A stretch of 64,000 bases of DNA. Origin: Saprospiraceae bacterium. GTDB lineage: Bacteria; Bacteroidota; Bacteroidia; Chitinophagales; Saprospiraceae. Below the pieces are notes generated by a model that saw only the letters and a program-made list of their open reading frames with translations, did not search any database and was not told the DNA's origin. The position numbers were made by a program, and so were the translations under genes. The stretch lies in assembly GCA_016718205.1 (NCBI GenBank), contig JADKEB010000014.1, positions 24,864-88,863 on the forward strand. The letters are read 5' to 3'. Below are positions 9,671-19,871 of the stretch, one piece after another (position 1 is the first letter of the stretch; each line of letters starts with the position of its first letter).

Positions 9671-12600
9671 ATGATTTCAAGACTTTATTTTATTATTTGT
9701 TTTTTATTGGTTACTTTTACTGTAATATCAGCCCAGGAAAATCTTTTATCTGCAAAATTGCACATCCATCAAAATGCAAGAGCCTGGGGTCTTGAACAAG
9801 ATGATTATGAAGATATATTTGTAAGTTCAGAGGCTGTAAGTGATAAAGGCATCACCTATCTGTATCTCCATCAGGGCTACAAAGGTATCCCCATCCGCAA
9901 TGCCATGATGACGCTGATTCTGGATAAAAATGGAAAGGTGCTTTCTGATGCCCATAATATGGTGACTAAGGTCCGAAATAAAGTAAGCACGATGACACCG
10001 TCCTTAAATCCACCTGATGCTATCACCAGCAGTGCAGCGCATCTAGGTATCCGCCTGAAAGAAAAACCCCAACTTAGCAAAAGGTCAACCGAAAAAATAT
10101 CAACTTATGACTTGCCTGAATTGTCCAAATCGCCTATTCCTGCACAACTTAAATACGAACTCGTTGGAGAAAGATTAGTCCTTGTCTGGAATCTGAACCT
10201 GGATATGGCCAATTCTGCCGATTACTGGGACATGAATATTGATGCAGTGACCGGTGAGTTTGTGTCAAAACACAATTATACATTGTATTGTAAACACCAC
10301 GAGCAAACATTTGCCAGACATGATGATTGCGGTATCAAAACATTCAGAAAAATCAGTAACAATCAGCAATCTCTTTCAGACTTAATTTCCGGAACTGCTG
10401 CAAAATATAATGTATTTAAGATACCTGCTGAAAGTCCCAAACACTCAGGACGAAGTATTGCAACTGATGATGTATACCCATCTGCTTCTCCATACGGTTG
10501 GCATGATACTAATGGGGTCGATGGCTCTGAACACACCATCACCAGAGGCAACAATGTATATGCTTATGAAGATAAAAATGATGATAACCAGTCTGATGGA
10601 AATGAACCCAACGGTGGCCAGTCCCTTGTTTTTGATTTTTCTTATAATATCAACAGTGATCCCAGACAGAGTAATCATGCTGCCGTAACCAACCTCTTTT
10701 ATATATGCAACATGATGCATGACATCACTTATATGGCGGGCTTTAATGAAGAGTTTGGAAATTTTCAATCAAAAAATTACACCGGTAAAGCGGATGGAAA
10801 TGATTTTGTCCAGGCACAGGCATTTGATGGTATCACGCTCCATGAAGAAAAAAAAGACATCGTAGACGGTCAGCCCACAAAAATAAACAATGCTAATTTT
10901 TCGACTCCAAGTGATGGTGGATCAGGTAGAATGCAGATGTTTTTTTGGGAAAATCAAGGAGGAGCCGTATCAATTGATGCTCCTGAACCGTTGAAAGGTT
11001 TTATTTCTGAATACGGAAGTGCGGGATTTGGCAAAGTGATACCTGCAGCCAATGAAGCCCCCATAACGGGTAATCTTGTCAATTATAGAGATGGAAGCGC
11101 AAATCCCTCCCAAGGATGTTTTGGAGCTGTCAATGGTAATGAAATCAAAGGCAAAATAGCACTTATAAATCGTGGTGGATGTGATTTTTCCCACAAGGTA
11201 TTCAATGCACAAAATGCGGGAGCTATCGGAGCTATAGTATGCAATGTTGCCGGTGTCAGTGGAGGTAATGGGGAGGAACTTTTAGGGATGGGTGCAGCTG
11301 CCAATGCAGGTTCTGTGACGATTCCCTCAGTATTTTTCAAAAAATCAGATTGTGACCGCATCAGGGTGGCTTTGTCAAACGGGGCTACAGTGACAGTCAC
11401 TTTTCAACAACGCGAAAGACAAGGTGCTGCATTTCTAGATGGCTCCATGGACAATGGCATCATAGCCCACGAGTATGCTCATGGCATTTCAAATCGACTT
11501 ACAGGCGGCCGTCTGAATACATCTTGTCTTACCAACGATGAACAGATGGGTGAAGGATGGAGTGATTTTTTTGCTTTGGCACTCACGCATGAGCCGGGAG
11601 ACAAAGGAAGTGACAGCAGAGGCATCGGGACTTTTGCCTCAGCACAAGAGATATCAGGAGGCGGAATCCGAAGATACCCTTACTCTACTGACATAAAGAT
11701 CAATCCTCAAACTTTTCATTCTGCAAAAGGTACCAAAAGGCCAGGTACTCCTTGTAATGGATGCCACGCTTTGGGAGAGATCTGGGCAGGTGTATTATGG
11801 GATGTGTATTGGGCTTTTGTTGATAAATATGGATATGATCCGGATTGGAAAAATCAAAATTCAGGAAATTTTAAGGCAATGTACCTGGTGATGGAAGGTA
11901 TGAAGATACAGCCTTGCAATCCGGGATTTATGGATGGAAGAAATGCCATCATTAAAGCGGACGAAATTCATTTCAACTCAGCTCATAAATGTATGCTATG
12001 GAATGTATTTGCCCGCAGAGGTTTTGGATTTTTTGCTGATGGAGGAAGTAAAAATGACCGCGATGACGGCAAGGAAGATTTTGAAACACTTCCAACATGT
12101 ATTGAAAAACTCAAAATAAGAAAAAATATATCCGCATCTACCAATCCGGGAGGTGATGTTACTGTAGAACTGACTGCTGTCAATCATATAACAGCCCGGC
12201 AAAAAAATGTCATCATCACAGATCAATTGGAAAATGGAATGACATATGTGAATGGATCATCATCTTCTGTCACTCCTGAAATTTCCGGAAATACGCTGAC
12301 CTTTAGGCTCGGGGATATGGATTATGATAAAGAAATAAAAATATCTTATAAGGTCAAAGTGAGTAAAGACAATAAATCTGTGAGGATGTCGCTCCAAAAC
12401 TTTGACAAAGACATCAATTGGGACATTCAAAAAAATGAAGGTAATGAAGATTGGCTACCCAATAATGACATATTTCGTAGTCCATCTACTTCTCTCCACA
12501 TCATCAATGTAGTGAATGAATCTGATGCATCCATCATTTCAGAGAAATATGAAATCAAAGGAAAAAATCCTGCTGTACGTTTCTGGCATAGATTTAATAC

Positions 12601-13318
12601 ACAAAATGGAAGTGATGGTGGGTTTGTGGAGATTAGTGTCAATAACGGTCCTTTTATCCCGGTAAAAAGTGAAAAATTTATTCGGAATGGATATTCAGGT
12701 CCTATGGCATATGCTACATTGGCTATTCCTTCATTAGATGCTTTTTCAGGCAATTCGGGCGGCAACTGGTCAGGAAATAATGTCAATAACGGGCCATGGA
12801 TTGATTCTTACATAGACTTATCAGAATACGTTGGTCAAAATGTAGTGTTTAAGTTCAGATTTGGAAGTGATGCCACCCTGAAGGCTTCGGGTGATATTAC
12901 CGGGTGGTTTATTGATGATTTTGAGCTTCTTGATATTTTTAAATACAACACAACAGCATGTATCATCCCTGAAAATGGAAGCGGAGAGAAAGCCTGTACC
13001 CCAACATTGCAGACCCTTATCAACACAGAAGACGTCATCAGTGCTGTTGTTGATACAAAGGAAGATATACTTCAGTTCAGACTCAGACCCAATCCGGCAG
13101 ATGACTATGTAGTGTTTTCAGCTAAAGTTAATACTCCAACCCAATCAAAAATCAGCATTATGTCTGCAGAAGGTCGAGTCATCATGGAACATAGTGTATT
13201 GCTTGACAACAGCGTCAGATATTACCCAATAGATATCAGCACCTTAGCATCTGGATTTTATATCGTACAGCTACAGGCAGGTACATATGTGAGTACACAA
13301 AAATTGATCGTGAAATAG
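9671..13318 (+). CDS. Secreted M36 (fungalysin-type) metalloprotease with PA domain and T9SS tail
   Basis: 1215 residues. A signal peptide (about 1-21) precedes a FTP/propeptide-like region (about 30-210). The zinc site is His600-Glu-x-x-His604 in IIAHEYAHGISNRL, with the third ligand Glu628 in GEGWSDFFALAL, as in peptidase family M36. A protease-associated domain is inserted at about 430-575, before the catalytic motif, which is a feature of bacterial M36 enzymes. It is followed by a DUF11-like Ig domain (about 815-910), a jelly-roll-like domain and a Por-type sorting domain (about 1135-1215, RPNPADDYVVFSA). It should be exported through T9SS to degrade proteins outside the cell. A weak -7 box (TATCTTTA, 9643-9650) lies upstream. 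Confidence 0.92.
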   Translation: MISRLYFIICFLLVTFTVISAQENLLSAKLHIHQNARAWGLEQDDYEDIFVSSEAVSDKGITYLYLHQGYKGIPIRNAMMTLILDKNGKVLSDAHNMVTKVRNKVSTMTPSLNPPDAITSSAAHLGIRLKEKPQLSKRSTEKISTYDLPELSKSPIPAQLKYELVGERLVLVWNLNLDMANSADYWDMNIDAVTGEFVSKHNYTLYCKHHEQTFARHDDCGIKTFRKISNNQQSLSDLISGTAAKYNVFKIPAESPKHSGRSIATDDVYPSASPYGWHDTNGVDGSEHTITRGNNVYAYEDKNDDNQSDGNEPNGGQSLVFDFSYNINSDPRQSNHAAVTNLFYICNMMHDITYMAGFNEEFGNFQSKNYTGKADGNDFVQAQAFDGITLHEEKKDIVDGQPTKINNANFSTPSDGGSGRMQMFFWENQGGAVSIDAPEPLKGFISEYGSAGFGKVIPAANEAPITGNLVNYRDGSANPSQGCFGAVNGNEIKGKIALINRGGCDFSHKVFNAQNAGAIGAIVCNVAGVSGGNGEELLGMGAAANAGSVTIPSVFFKKSDCDRIRVALSNGATVTVTFQQRERQGAAFLDGSMDNGIIAHEYAHGISNRLTGGRLNTSCLTNDEQMGEGWSDFFALALTHEPGDKGSDSRGIGTFASAQEISGGGIRRYPYSTDIKINPQTFHSAKGTKRPGTPCNGCHALGEIWAGVLWDVYWAFVDKYGYDPDWKNQNSGNFKAMYLVMEGMKIQPCNPGFMDGRNAIIKADEIHFNSAHKCMLWNVFARRGFGFFADGGSKNDRDDGKEDFETLPTCIEKLKIRKNISASTNPGGDVTVELTAVNHITARQKNVIITDQLENGMTYVNGSSSSVTPEISGNTLTFRLGDMDYDKEIKISYKVKVSKDNKSVRMSLQNFDKDINWDIQKNEGNEDWLPNNDIFRSPSTSLHIINVVNESDASIISEKYEIKGKNPAVRFWHRFNTQNGSDGGFVEISVNNGPFIPVKSEKFIRNGYSGPMAYATLAIPSLDAFSGNSGGNWSGNNVNNGPWIDSYIDLSEYVGQNVVFKFRFGSDATLKASGDITGWFIDDFELLDIFKYNTTACIIPENGSGEKACTPTLQTLINTEDVISAVVDTKEDILQFRLRPNPADDYVVFSAKVNTPTQSKISIMSAEGRVIMEHSVLLDNSVRYYPIDISTLASGFYIVQLQAGTYVSTQKLIVK

Positions 13319-13565
13319 CTTTTTCGAAGTCATATATCCTGAACACTGATAATCAGATATTGAAAGATATTTGGATCCAGCTTTACATCTGAATAGATTT
13401 TAACTTCAATTATTCATGAGATTTACTTTGTATTTATATTCATTTCACTTCAGAGACTGATATTTTATAGCAATACTGCAGGGTATCATTTAATTATTAG
13501 CCTTAAACTGCTGACTTTCCTGCTAATTTTATAATTTTACAACCAATATTCTAAATCATTTATCC

Positions 13566-16500
13566 ATGAAACATTTTTTGTTCCTTGCAATATTGGTCCT
13601 TCCCTTTTTATCTTTTTCCCAGGACAAGCCAAAATGGGATGTGAACAATCCTCCCGGTGCCTTCAAGGATGTCAGTTTTACAACCAATGAAGGTACATGG
13701 ATGAATGTAGATGTCAGTCCGAATGGTACTATGATTACATTTGACATGCTGGGTGATATTTATACACTACCTATCTCAGGAGGAACTGCTACAACGATTC
13801 GCTCAGGCCTTGCATGGGAAGTCCAACCAAGATGGAGTCCTGACGGCAAAAAAATATTGTTTACCAGTGATTCTGCCGGTGGAGACAATATATTTTCTAT
13901 GGATGCCGATGGCAAAAATGTCAAACAAATCACCAAAGAAAGTTTCAGATTGCTCAACAATGCGGTTTGGATGCCGGATGGTCAGTATATCATAGCCAGA
14001 AAACACTTCACTTCAGGCCGATCACTTGGTGCAGGAGAAATGTGGATGTATCATATCTCAGGAGGCGATGGCATACAGCTCACCAAAAGAAAAAATGATC
14101 AGCAGGATGTCAATGAACCCTCTGTGTCACCTGATGGAAAAATGTTGTACTATAGTGAAGATGTGTATCCAGGCGGATATTTTCAGTACAATAAGGATCC
14201 TAACAGTGAGATTTTTGCTATCAATAGTTACAATATGGAAACAGGGGAAATAAAAAGGGTGACAGGTGGTCCGGGAGGCGCATGCAGACCTCAAATCTCA
14301 AATAACGGCGAAAAAATAGCATACGTAAGAAGAGTCCGCGAAAAGTCAGTTTTATATATATATGAGATTGCTACCGGCAGAGAATGGGCTATTTATGATC
14401 AGTTAAGCAAAGATCAGCAGGAAGCATGGACTATCTTCGGAATTTACACAGGTTTCGACTGGATGCCAGATGATAAAGAAATCGTCATTTGGGCCAAAGG
14501 TAAGATCGTACGTGTCAACATTGAAAATAAAAAAGCAACAGATGTAACTTTTACTGTCCATGCCAAACATAAACTTATGGAAACGGTACAGTTTCAAAAT
14601 GAGGCATATGAAGATCAGTTTGAAGTCAAGGTTTTGAGAAATGCAACTACTTCACCGGATGGAACCAAGATTGTATTCAGTGCTCTGGGTAGTCTCTATG
14701 CATCTCAGAATGGAAAAACTCCGGAAAGGCTTACTACCGGAACAGACTTCGAAGCTGAACCACAATTTAATGCCAAAGGTGATCATATCGTTTATGTCAC
14801 CTGGAACGATGAAAGTCTAGGAAAAATTCAGACTTATAATTTTGCCACAAAAAATTCTACAATCGTCACCAAAGAACCTGCCATTTACAGAACACCATCT
14901 TTTAGTCCGGATGGAAATCAAATCGTATATCGGAAAGAAGGTGGAAATGGACATCAGGGTTATCAATACAATACTAATTCCGGTATTTATACCTGTGAAG
15001 CCAATGGTGAAAATCCCATATTGATTACCCAGGAAGGGGAAAAGCCCACTTTTTCAGCTGATGGCAACGACATTTATTATACTACCGGTGGATTTTTATT
15101 TGGTTCGGTATCCAAAGCTTTCAAAAAGTATAATCTAAAAACTAAAAAATCTGAAATCGTTTTTAATACCAGCTACACTACCAATTTTGTCCCCAGTCCT
15201 GACAACAAATGGGTGGCATTTACGGAACTATACAAAGTATATATCTCCCCGATGCCGAAGACCGGTCAGCCCATTGGACTTTCTGCAAAGACCAAAATGG
15301 TACCAGTAGCACAGGTAGCACGAGATGCCGGGATCAACTTACATTGGTCTGCTGATAGTAAAAAACTACATTGGACCTTAGGTAATGAATACTTTACAGA
15401 AAGTCTGATGAGACGATTTTCGTTTCTGGAAGGTGCACTTGACTCGATACCGCCTATAGATACATTGGGATCTAAAATAAGTCTTGTCATAAAAACAGAT
15501 AAACCGAAAGGTAAAATAGCGTTTAAAAACGCCAATATCTTAACCATGGAAAATGATAAAATAATTAAAAATGGTGTCGTCCTGATAGAAGAAAATATGA
15601 TCAAATATGTAGGGCCATCTTCGGGTATAAAATTAGATAATCAAACAAAAGTAATAGACATAAAAGGTAAAACGATCATGCCCGGGCTCATAGACGTTCA
15701 TGCACATCTGGGTGCATTCAGAGATGGTATCAGCCCGCAAAAGCACTGGGAATACTACGCAAACCTGGCTTATGGCGTCACCACAACCCATGATCCGTCG
15801 GTCAATAGTGAAATCACTTTTGCACAATCTGAAATGGTCAAAGCCGGTGTACTCACAGGGCCAAGGATTTATTCAACCGGAACAATACTTTATGGAGCTG
15901 ACGGTGACTTTAAGGCCGAAATAAATAGTCTGGAAGATGCAAAATCGGCACTGAGAAGGACCAAAGCTTTCGGTGCATTTTCTGTAAAGTCATATAATCA
16001 ACCTCGTCGGGAACAACGTCAACAAGTGATCGAAGCTGCACGCCAGTTAGGTATCAGAGTAGTACCGGAAGGCGGATCGTTTTTTTATCACAACTTAAGT
16101 ATGGTGGCTGACGGGCATACCAGTGTTGAGCACAATATACCGGTGGCTCCGCTATACAACGATGTCATTAGTTTCTGGTCCCATACGAAGACAAGTAACA
16201 CACCAACACTCATTGTCAATTATGGTGGACTTACCGGAGAATATTATTGGTATCAAAATACCGATGTGTGGAAAAAAGAAAAATTGCTGAAATTTACACC
16301 CAGATCAATTATTGACTCGAGATCCAGACACCGTACTATGGTTCCACAGGAAGAATACGAAAACGGTCATATTCTGACATCAAAATCATGTAAAAAACTG
16401 GTAGATGCCGGCGTCAACATCAATCTTGGGGCTCACGGACAGTTGCAGGGACTGGGAGTGCATTGGGAACTTTGGATGTTGCAGCAAGGCGGTATGACCA

Positions 16501-16823
16501 ATTTTCAGGCACTTAAAAGTGCCACTGTCAATGGTGCTGAGCTCTTAGGAATGCAACACCAGATAGGGACACTCAAAGCAGGAAAACTTGCTGACCTGAT
16601 CGTCATCGATGGAAATCCAATAGAAGATATCCGCAAATCTGAAAACGTCGTATATACCATGATCAATGGTCGACTGTACGACACGGACACAATGAATGAG
16701 ATCGGCAATTCAGATAAAAAGCGCACTAAATTTTATTGGGAACTGGATGGTAGCGGGCTGAATTACCCTTTCCATCAAGAGACCAATAGCTTCATGGGCA
16801 TAAGATGTGCCTGTGGATTGTAA
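13566..16823 (+). CDS. Exported beta-propeller amidohydrolase
   Basis: 1085 residues. A signal peptide (about 1-19, LSFSQ) is followed by TolB/PD40-type propeller blades (about 35-630, with repeated SPDGKKI, SPDGKML and SPDGNQI cores). From about 655 there is an amidohydrolase domain with the metal motif His712-Ala-His714 in GLIDVHAHLGA and a C-terminal GTLKAGKLADLIVIDGNP signature. Such fusions are frequent in Bacteroidota and are probably periplasmic or secreted cyclic-amide or dipeptide hydrolases; the substrate is unknown. A 247-bp gap separates it from the M36 gene. It converges on paaC with 27 bp between them. Confidence 0.88.
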   Translation: MKHFLFLAILVLPFLSFSQDKPKWDVNNPPGAFKDVSFTTNEGTWMNVDVSPNGTMITFDMLGDIYTLPISGGTATTIRSGLAWEVQPRWSPDGKKILFTSDSAGGDNIFSMDADGKNVKQITKESFRLLNNAVWMPDGQYIIARKHFTSGRSLGAGEMWMYHISGGDGIQLTKRKNDQQDVNEPSVSPDGKMLYYSEDVYPGGYFQYNKDPNSEIFAINSYNMETGEIKRVTGGPGGACRPQISNNGEKIAYVRRVREKSVLYIYEIATGREWAIYDQLSKDQQEAWTIFGIYTGFDWMPDDKEIVIWAKGKIVRVNIENKKATDVTFTVHAKHKLMETVQFQNEAYEDQFEVKVLRNATTSPDGTKIVFSALGSLYASQNGKTPERLTTGTDFEAEPQFNAKGDHIVYVTWNDESLGKIQTYNFATKNSTIVTKEPAIYRTPSFSPDGNQIVYRKEGGNGHQGYQYNTNSGIYTCEANGENPILITQEGEKPTFSADGNDIYYTTGGFLFGSVSKAFKKYNLKTKKSEIVFNTSYTTNFVPSPDNKWVAFTELYKVYISPMPKTGQPIGLSAKTKMVPVAQVARDAGINLHWSADSKKLHWTLGNEYFTESLMRRFSFLEGALDSIPPIDTLGSKISLVIKTDKPKGKIAFKNANILTMENDKIIKNGVVLIEENMIKYVGPSSGIKLDNQTKVIDIKGKTIMPGLIDVHAHLGAFRDGISPQKHWEYYANLAYGVTTTHDPSVNSEITFAQSEMVKAGVLTGPRIYSTGTILYGADGDFKAEINSLEDAKSALRRTKAFGAFSVKSYNQPRREQRQQVIEAARQLGIRVVPEGGSFFYHNLSMVADGHTSVEHNIPVAPLYNDVISFWSHTKTSNTPTLIVNYGGLTGEYYWYQNTDVWKKEKLLKFTPRSIIDSRSRHRTMVPQEEYENGHILTSKSCKKLVDAGVNINLGAHGQLQGLGVHWELWMLQQGGMTNFQALKSATVNGAELLGMQHQIGTLKAGKLADLIVIDGNPIEDIRKSENVVYTMINGRLYDTDTMNEIGNSDKKRTKFYWELDGSGLNYPFHQETNSFMGIRCACGL

Positions 16824-16850
16824 TGGAGACTAAGGTGTGCTATACTCCTG

Positions 16851-17597
16851 TTACCATGATTGTTCGGGATATGCCCTTTGCATATACTGCATTTCTGCAA
16901 GTATAAAGCCCAGATATTCTGTATGAAGTCCTGTTTTACCTCCTGTTTTTGAAAAATACTTAGCAGGAATAGTCAATGTAGCTTCATGCATTGTACTATT
17001 AAATTTCGTAAGTGCTTTTGCTTTTACTACATCCAAACGCGGAAAGATTAAATGAGTAGCGCAGTAATTTTCGTATGCTGTCGGTATAAACAACTCATCC
17101 AGATAGGAAATCATATTGTTGAGGGCATGTTGCATTTTCTCATGACTTTCTTCTGTTCCGTCACCCAATCTTATCACCCATTCTGAAGAAAAAGAAAGAT
17201 GATAAGCTGCCTCTTTGATACTTTTTTTGGCAATAGCAGCAAGTCGTGCATCCACACTTTCTGTCATGCCTTCCAGCAGATAATAGTGATAACAATCGAA
17301 GATACATTGTCTCATCATCGTATCCGCCCAGTTTCCATTAGGTTGTTCAACCAATAGTACATTTTTAAAATTGCGTTCATACCTCAGCATTGGATAGTCA
17401 TCTTCATTTTTGCCTTCTATCTCAGCAAGATATTGATAATAACTGCGGGCTTCACCTATGAGATCAAGGGCAATATTTGTAAGTGCAATATCCTGCTCAA
17501 GGACAGGCCCGTGGCCGCACCACTCTCCTAACCTTTGGCCGAGCACCATTAGATTATCGGCCATCATGAGTATAACATCTTTTACTTCCTGCTGCAT
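16851..17597 (-). CDS. paaC: Phenylacetyl-CoA 1,2-epoxidase subunit PaaC
   Basis: 248 residues, the normal length. The ferritin-like helical fold is indicated by MADNLMVLGQRLGEWCGHGP and DIALTNIALDLIGEARSYYQ near the N-terminus. PaaC is the structural partner of the di-iron subunit PaaA in the ring 1,2-phenylacetyl-CoA epoxidase (PaaABCE). The gene starts 1 bp after paaB ends, so the two are translationally close. It is the last gene of the minus-strand paa cluster. Confidence 0.95.
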   Translation of the reverse strand: MQQEVKDVILMMADNLMVLGQRLGEWCGHGPVLEQDIALTNIALDLIGEARSYYQYLAEIEGKNEDDYPMLRYERNFKNVLLVEQPNGNWADTMMRQCIFDCYHYYLLEGMTESVDARLAAIAKKSIKEAAYHLSFSSEWVIRLGDGTEESHEKMQHALNNMISYLDELFIPTAYENYCATHLIFPRLDVVKAKALTKFNSTMHEATLTIPAKYFSKTGGKTGLHTEYLGFILAEMQYMQRAYPEQSW

Positions 17598-17598
17598 A

Positions 17599-17880
17599 TT
17601 ACATGTGTTTTAGTTCGTCAGGTAATTCGTAAAAAGTAGGATGGCGATATATTTTGTCATGTGCCGGATCAAAGAGTGCTTCTTTATCATCGGGATTAGA
17701 CGCAGTGATGTTTTTGGATTCTACTACCCAAATGCTTATACCCTCATTTCGGCGGGTATATACATCGCGTGCATTTTGTATAGCCATATGAGCATCTGCG
17801 GCATGGAGGCTACCCATATGTTTGTGACTGAGTCCATTTTTGGACCGGATGAATACTTCAAAGAGTGGCCAATCTTTCAT
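17599..17880 (-). CDS. paaB: Phenylacetyl-CoA 1,2-epoxidase subunit PaaB
   Basis: 93 residues, typical of PaaB. The family signature is clear: WPLFEVFIRSKNGLSHKHMG, then AAMA-like DAHMAIQNARDVYTRRNEG and the WVV element (SIWVVESKNI). PaaB is a small subunit needed for the full multisubunit epoxidase, probably bridging the catalytic PaaAC heterodimers and the reductase. It lies immediately before paaC. In most genomes paaA is directly upstream; here an S8 protease gene intervenes. Confidence 0.95.
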   Translation of the reverse strand: MKDWPLFEVFIRSKNGLSHKHMGSLHAADAHMAIQNARDVYTRRNEGISIWVVESKNITASNPDDKEALFDPAHDKIYRHPTFYELPDELKHM

Positions 17881-17915
17881 GGTTTAATTGGTTTAGTTTA
17901 GAAAATGGTCTTTGA

Positions 17916-19853
17916 TTAATTTGTGCATACTGAAGGAATGGTTAGAATTTTACCCAATTTACTGATATTGGTCAGGAAACAAGTATTGTTTGGGCTTCTC
18001 AAAACCACCCCTTTTATAGGTGTGGAAATAATCACATCACCACTTGTTATTTCAATATGAGGGGGCAAAGACGAGATTATCATTGTGCTCCATTCTCCTA
18101 AATCAGAGATATTTATTCCCCAATATGAATTATCAGGAGACCTTAAGATGAATGTTGCAAAATTATTCTCAAAATTCAGGCTTCCATTACTTACTACCAT
18201 TGAATTTGGCAATTGACTTCCTGTTATTGTTATTTGTACTTGCCCACTATTATTTACATTGATTCGATAAAGTTGATTGGATGCATCAGTCAGAATAAGT
18301 CCTGCAGAAGGGTTTTTAATCACAACACTTTCACTCTGTTTTACATAAGGCTCGTAGTTTTTTGGTAAAGCCATATTGATAGCAGCGACAGCATCTATCC
18401 TACCATATCCATAAGTATTGTTGGGTATAGAAGTGCCAGGTATGCCATTACATGATTGGTTATTTGAAGTAAGATTTACGGCTGTTTGCTCTATGATGTC
18501 TTCTATTTTATCTACTTCACCTGCCAAAGTCGGATTGGCTGAGATGAGTAGCGCTACCAGACCAGCGACATGAGGGCCAGCCATACTTGTACCACTTGAG
18601 CTGCCGTAACCATTATTTCGAATTGCAGATCTGACACTTACACCAGGCGCACTGACATTGGGCTTGATCCTGTTTGAACCATCTACAGTAACGGGTCCTC
18701 TACTGCTAAACCCAGCGATCTCATCTGAACTATTGGTTGCCCCAATGCTGAAACTATTTTCAAAAATAGCTGAAGGATCATTTACAGTTCCACATGCAGA
18801 ACCAGAATTCCCGGCTGAAACAACAACGACACACCCTGCGAGTTTTAGGTGATCTACAGCAAGCTTCATGATATGAAATACAGATGTATCACATCCTTCA
18901 GCCGGCGGACATCCCCATGAATTGTTGATAACGTGAGGCATTTTTGTGGGATCACCAGTGGTGGATAGGCTATCTAATGCATAAGGGGCCAAAAACCATT
19001 CAAAACACTCAAGATATGTTGATGGTCGCCCATAACCATTTTCCATATTGCGGCACCCTATCCATTTGGCACCAGGTGCGACACCTATTTGATTTCCCAT
19101 ACTATCATTGCCTACCATGGTACCCATGGTGTGTGTCCCGTGACCGTGGTCATCACATGGTTGCCTGCTATCAAAACCACAGCTATTTAACCCCGAACTT
19201 AAGATAATATCTTCTCTGATGGCATCATGCCAGTTGTAGTTATGGTCAGTGGATGTCACATTCCATCCTCTGTATTTTTTTTTCAATGTATTGTGCATCC
19301 AGTCATATCCTGTATCCTGTCCGCCGATGACCACATTTTGCCCGGTATATCCCAAAGCCCATACAGACGGGGCACCAATCTTATCTATATTCGGTTCAAT
19401 GCCTCTATTGCCCGATTTATTTCTTTCAGGTTCAATCAAACTACTGACAAGCACGGCTCCATCCACTAAAATTCTGTCTACAGAAGTTAAAACAGCAATA
19501 GAATCAATAAGTGACTTTTTTGCTTTGAGTGTGATCATATTGACCATATAATAACTTCTGAAAGGTACTCCTTTAGATTGAAGCAAATTTTTAACTTCTA
19601 CCTGGGTTATGACAGCTGTATCTCTTAGTCTGTTAAAAACGAAATGAGATTTTTGGTCTTTTCCTTTGACGGATTTTGCCCCATTTACGTCAGCTTGAGC
19701 CGAAAGGACTACAATCACATTTTGAGTGACATTAGGATTTGCATTGATCAATCTAATATCTATTTTATTGATGATCTGTGCATCCAGATGTAAAAAAATC
19801 ATGGATGAAAATATAAAAATTGATAAAAGGTATTTTCTAAGTACTCGTGACAT
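17916..19853 (-). CDS. Secreted S8 (subtilisin-like) serine protease inserted in the paa cluster
   Basis: 645 residues. A signal peptide covers about 1-25. An I9-like propeptide region (about 45-135) precedes the catalytic domain with Asp180 (GGQDTGYD), His238 (HGHGTHTMGT), oxyanion Asn349 (SAGNSG) and Ser423 (GTSMAGPHVAGL). All triad residues are present, so it should be active. The C-terminal ~150 residues form beta-rich repeats ending in a Cys-containing tail without an obvious sorting motif. It lies 35 bp upstream of paaB and 18 bp after paaA, same strand, so it would be co-transcribed with phenylacetate catabolism. A functional link is not known; it may be a chance insertion. Confidence 0.92.
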   Translation of the reverse strand: MSRVLRKYLLSIFIFSSMIFLHLDAQIINKIDIRLINANPNVTQNVIVVLSAQADVNGAKSVKGKDQKSHFVFNRLRDTAVITQVEVKNLLQSKGVPFRSYYMVNMITLKAKKSLIDSIAVLTSVDRILVDGAVLVSSLIEPERNKSGNRGIEPNIDKIGAPSVWALGYTGQNVVIGGQDTGYDWMHNTLKKKYRGWNVTSTDHNYNWHDAIREDIILSSGLNSCGFDSRQPCDDHGHGTHTMGTMVGNDSMGNQIGVAPGAKWIGCRNMENGYGRPSTYLECFEWFLAPYALDSLSTTGDPTKMPHVINNSWGCPPAEGCDTSVFHIMKLAVDHLKLAGCVVVVSAGNSGSACGTVNDPSAIFENSFSIGATNSSDEIAGFSSRGPVTVDGSNRIKPNVSAPGVSVRSAIRNNGYGSSSGTSMAGPHVAGLVALLISANPTLAGEVDKIEDIIEQTAVNLTSNNQSCNGIPGTSIPNNTYGYGRIDAVAAINMALPKNYEPYVKQSESVVIKNPSAGLILTDASNQLYRINVNNSGQVQITITGSQLPNSMVVSNGSLNFENNFATFILRSPDNSYWGINISDLGEWSTMIISSLPPHIEITSGDVIISTPIKGVVLRSPNNTCFLTNISKLGKILTIPSVCTN

Positions 19854-19871
19854 GACCTTATTTTTTATTTC

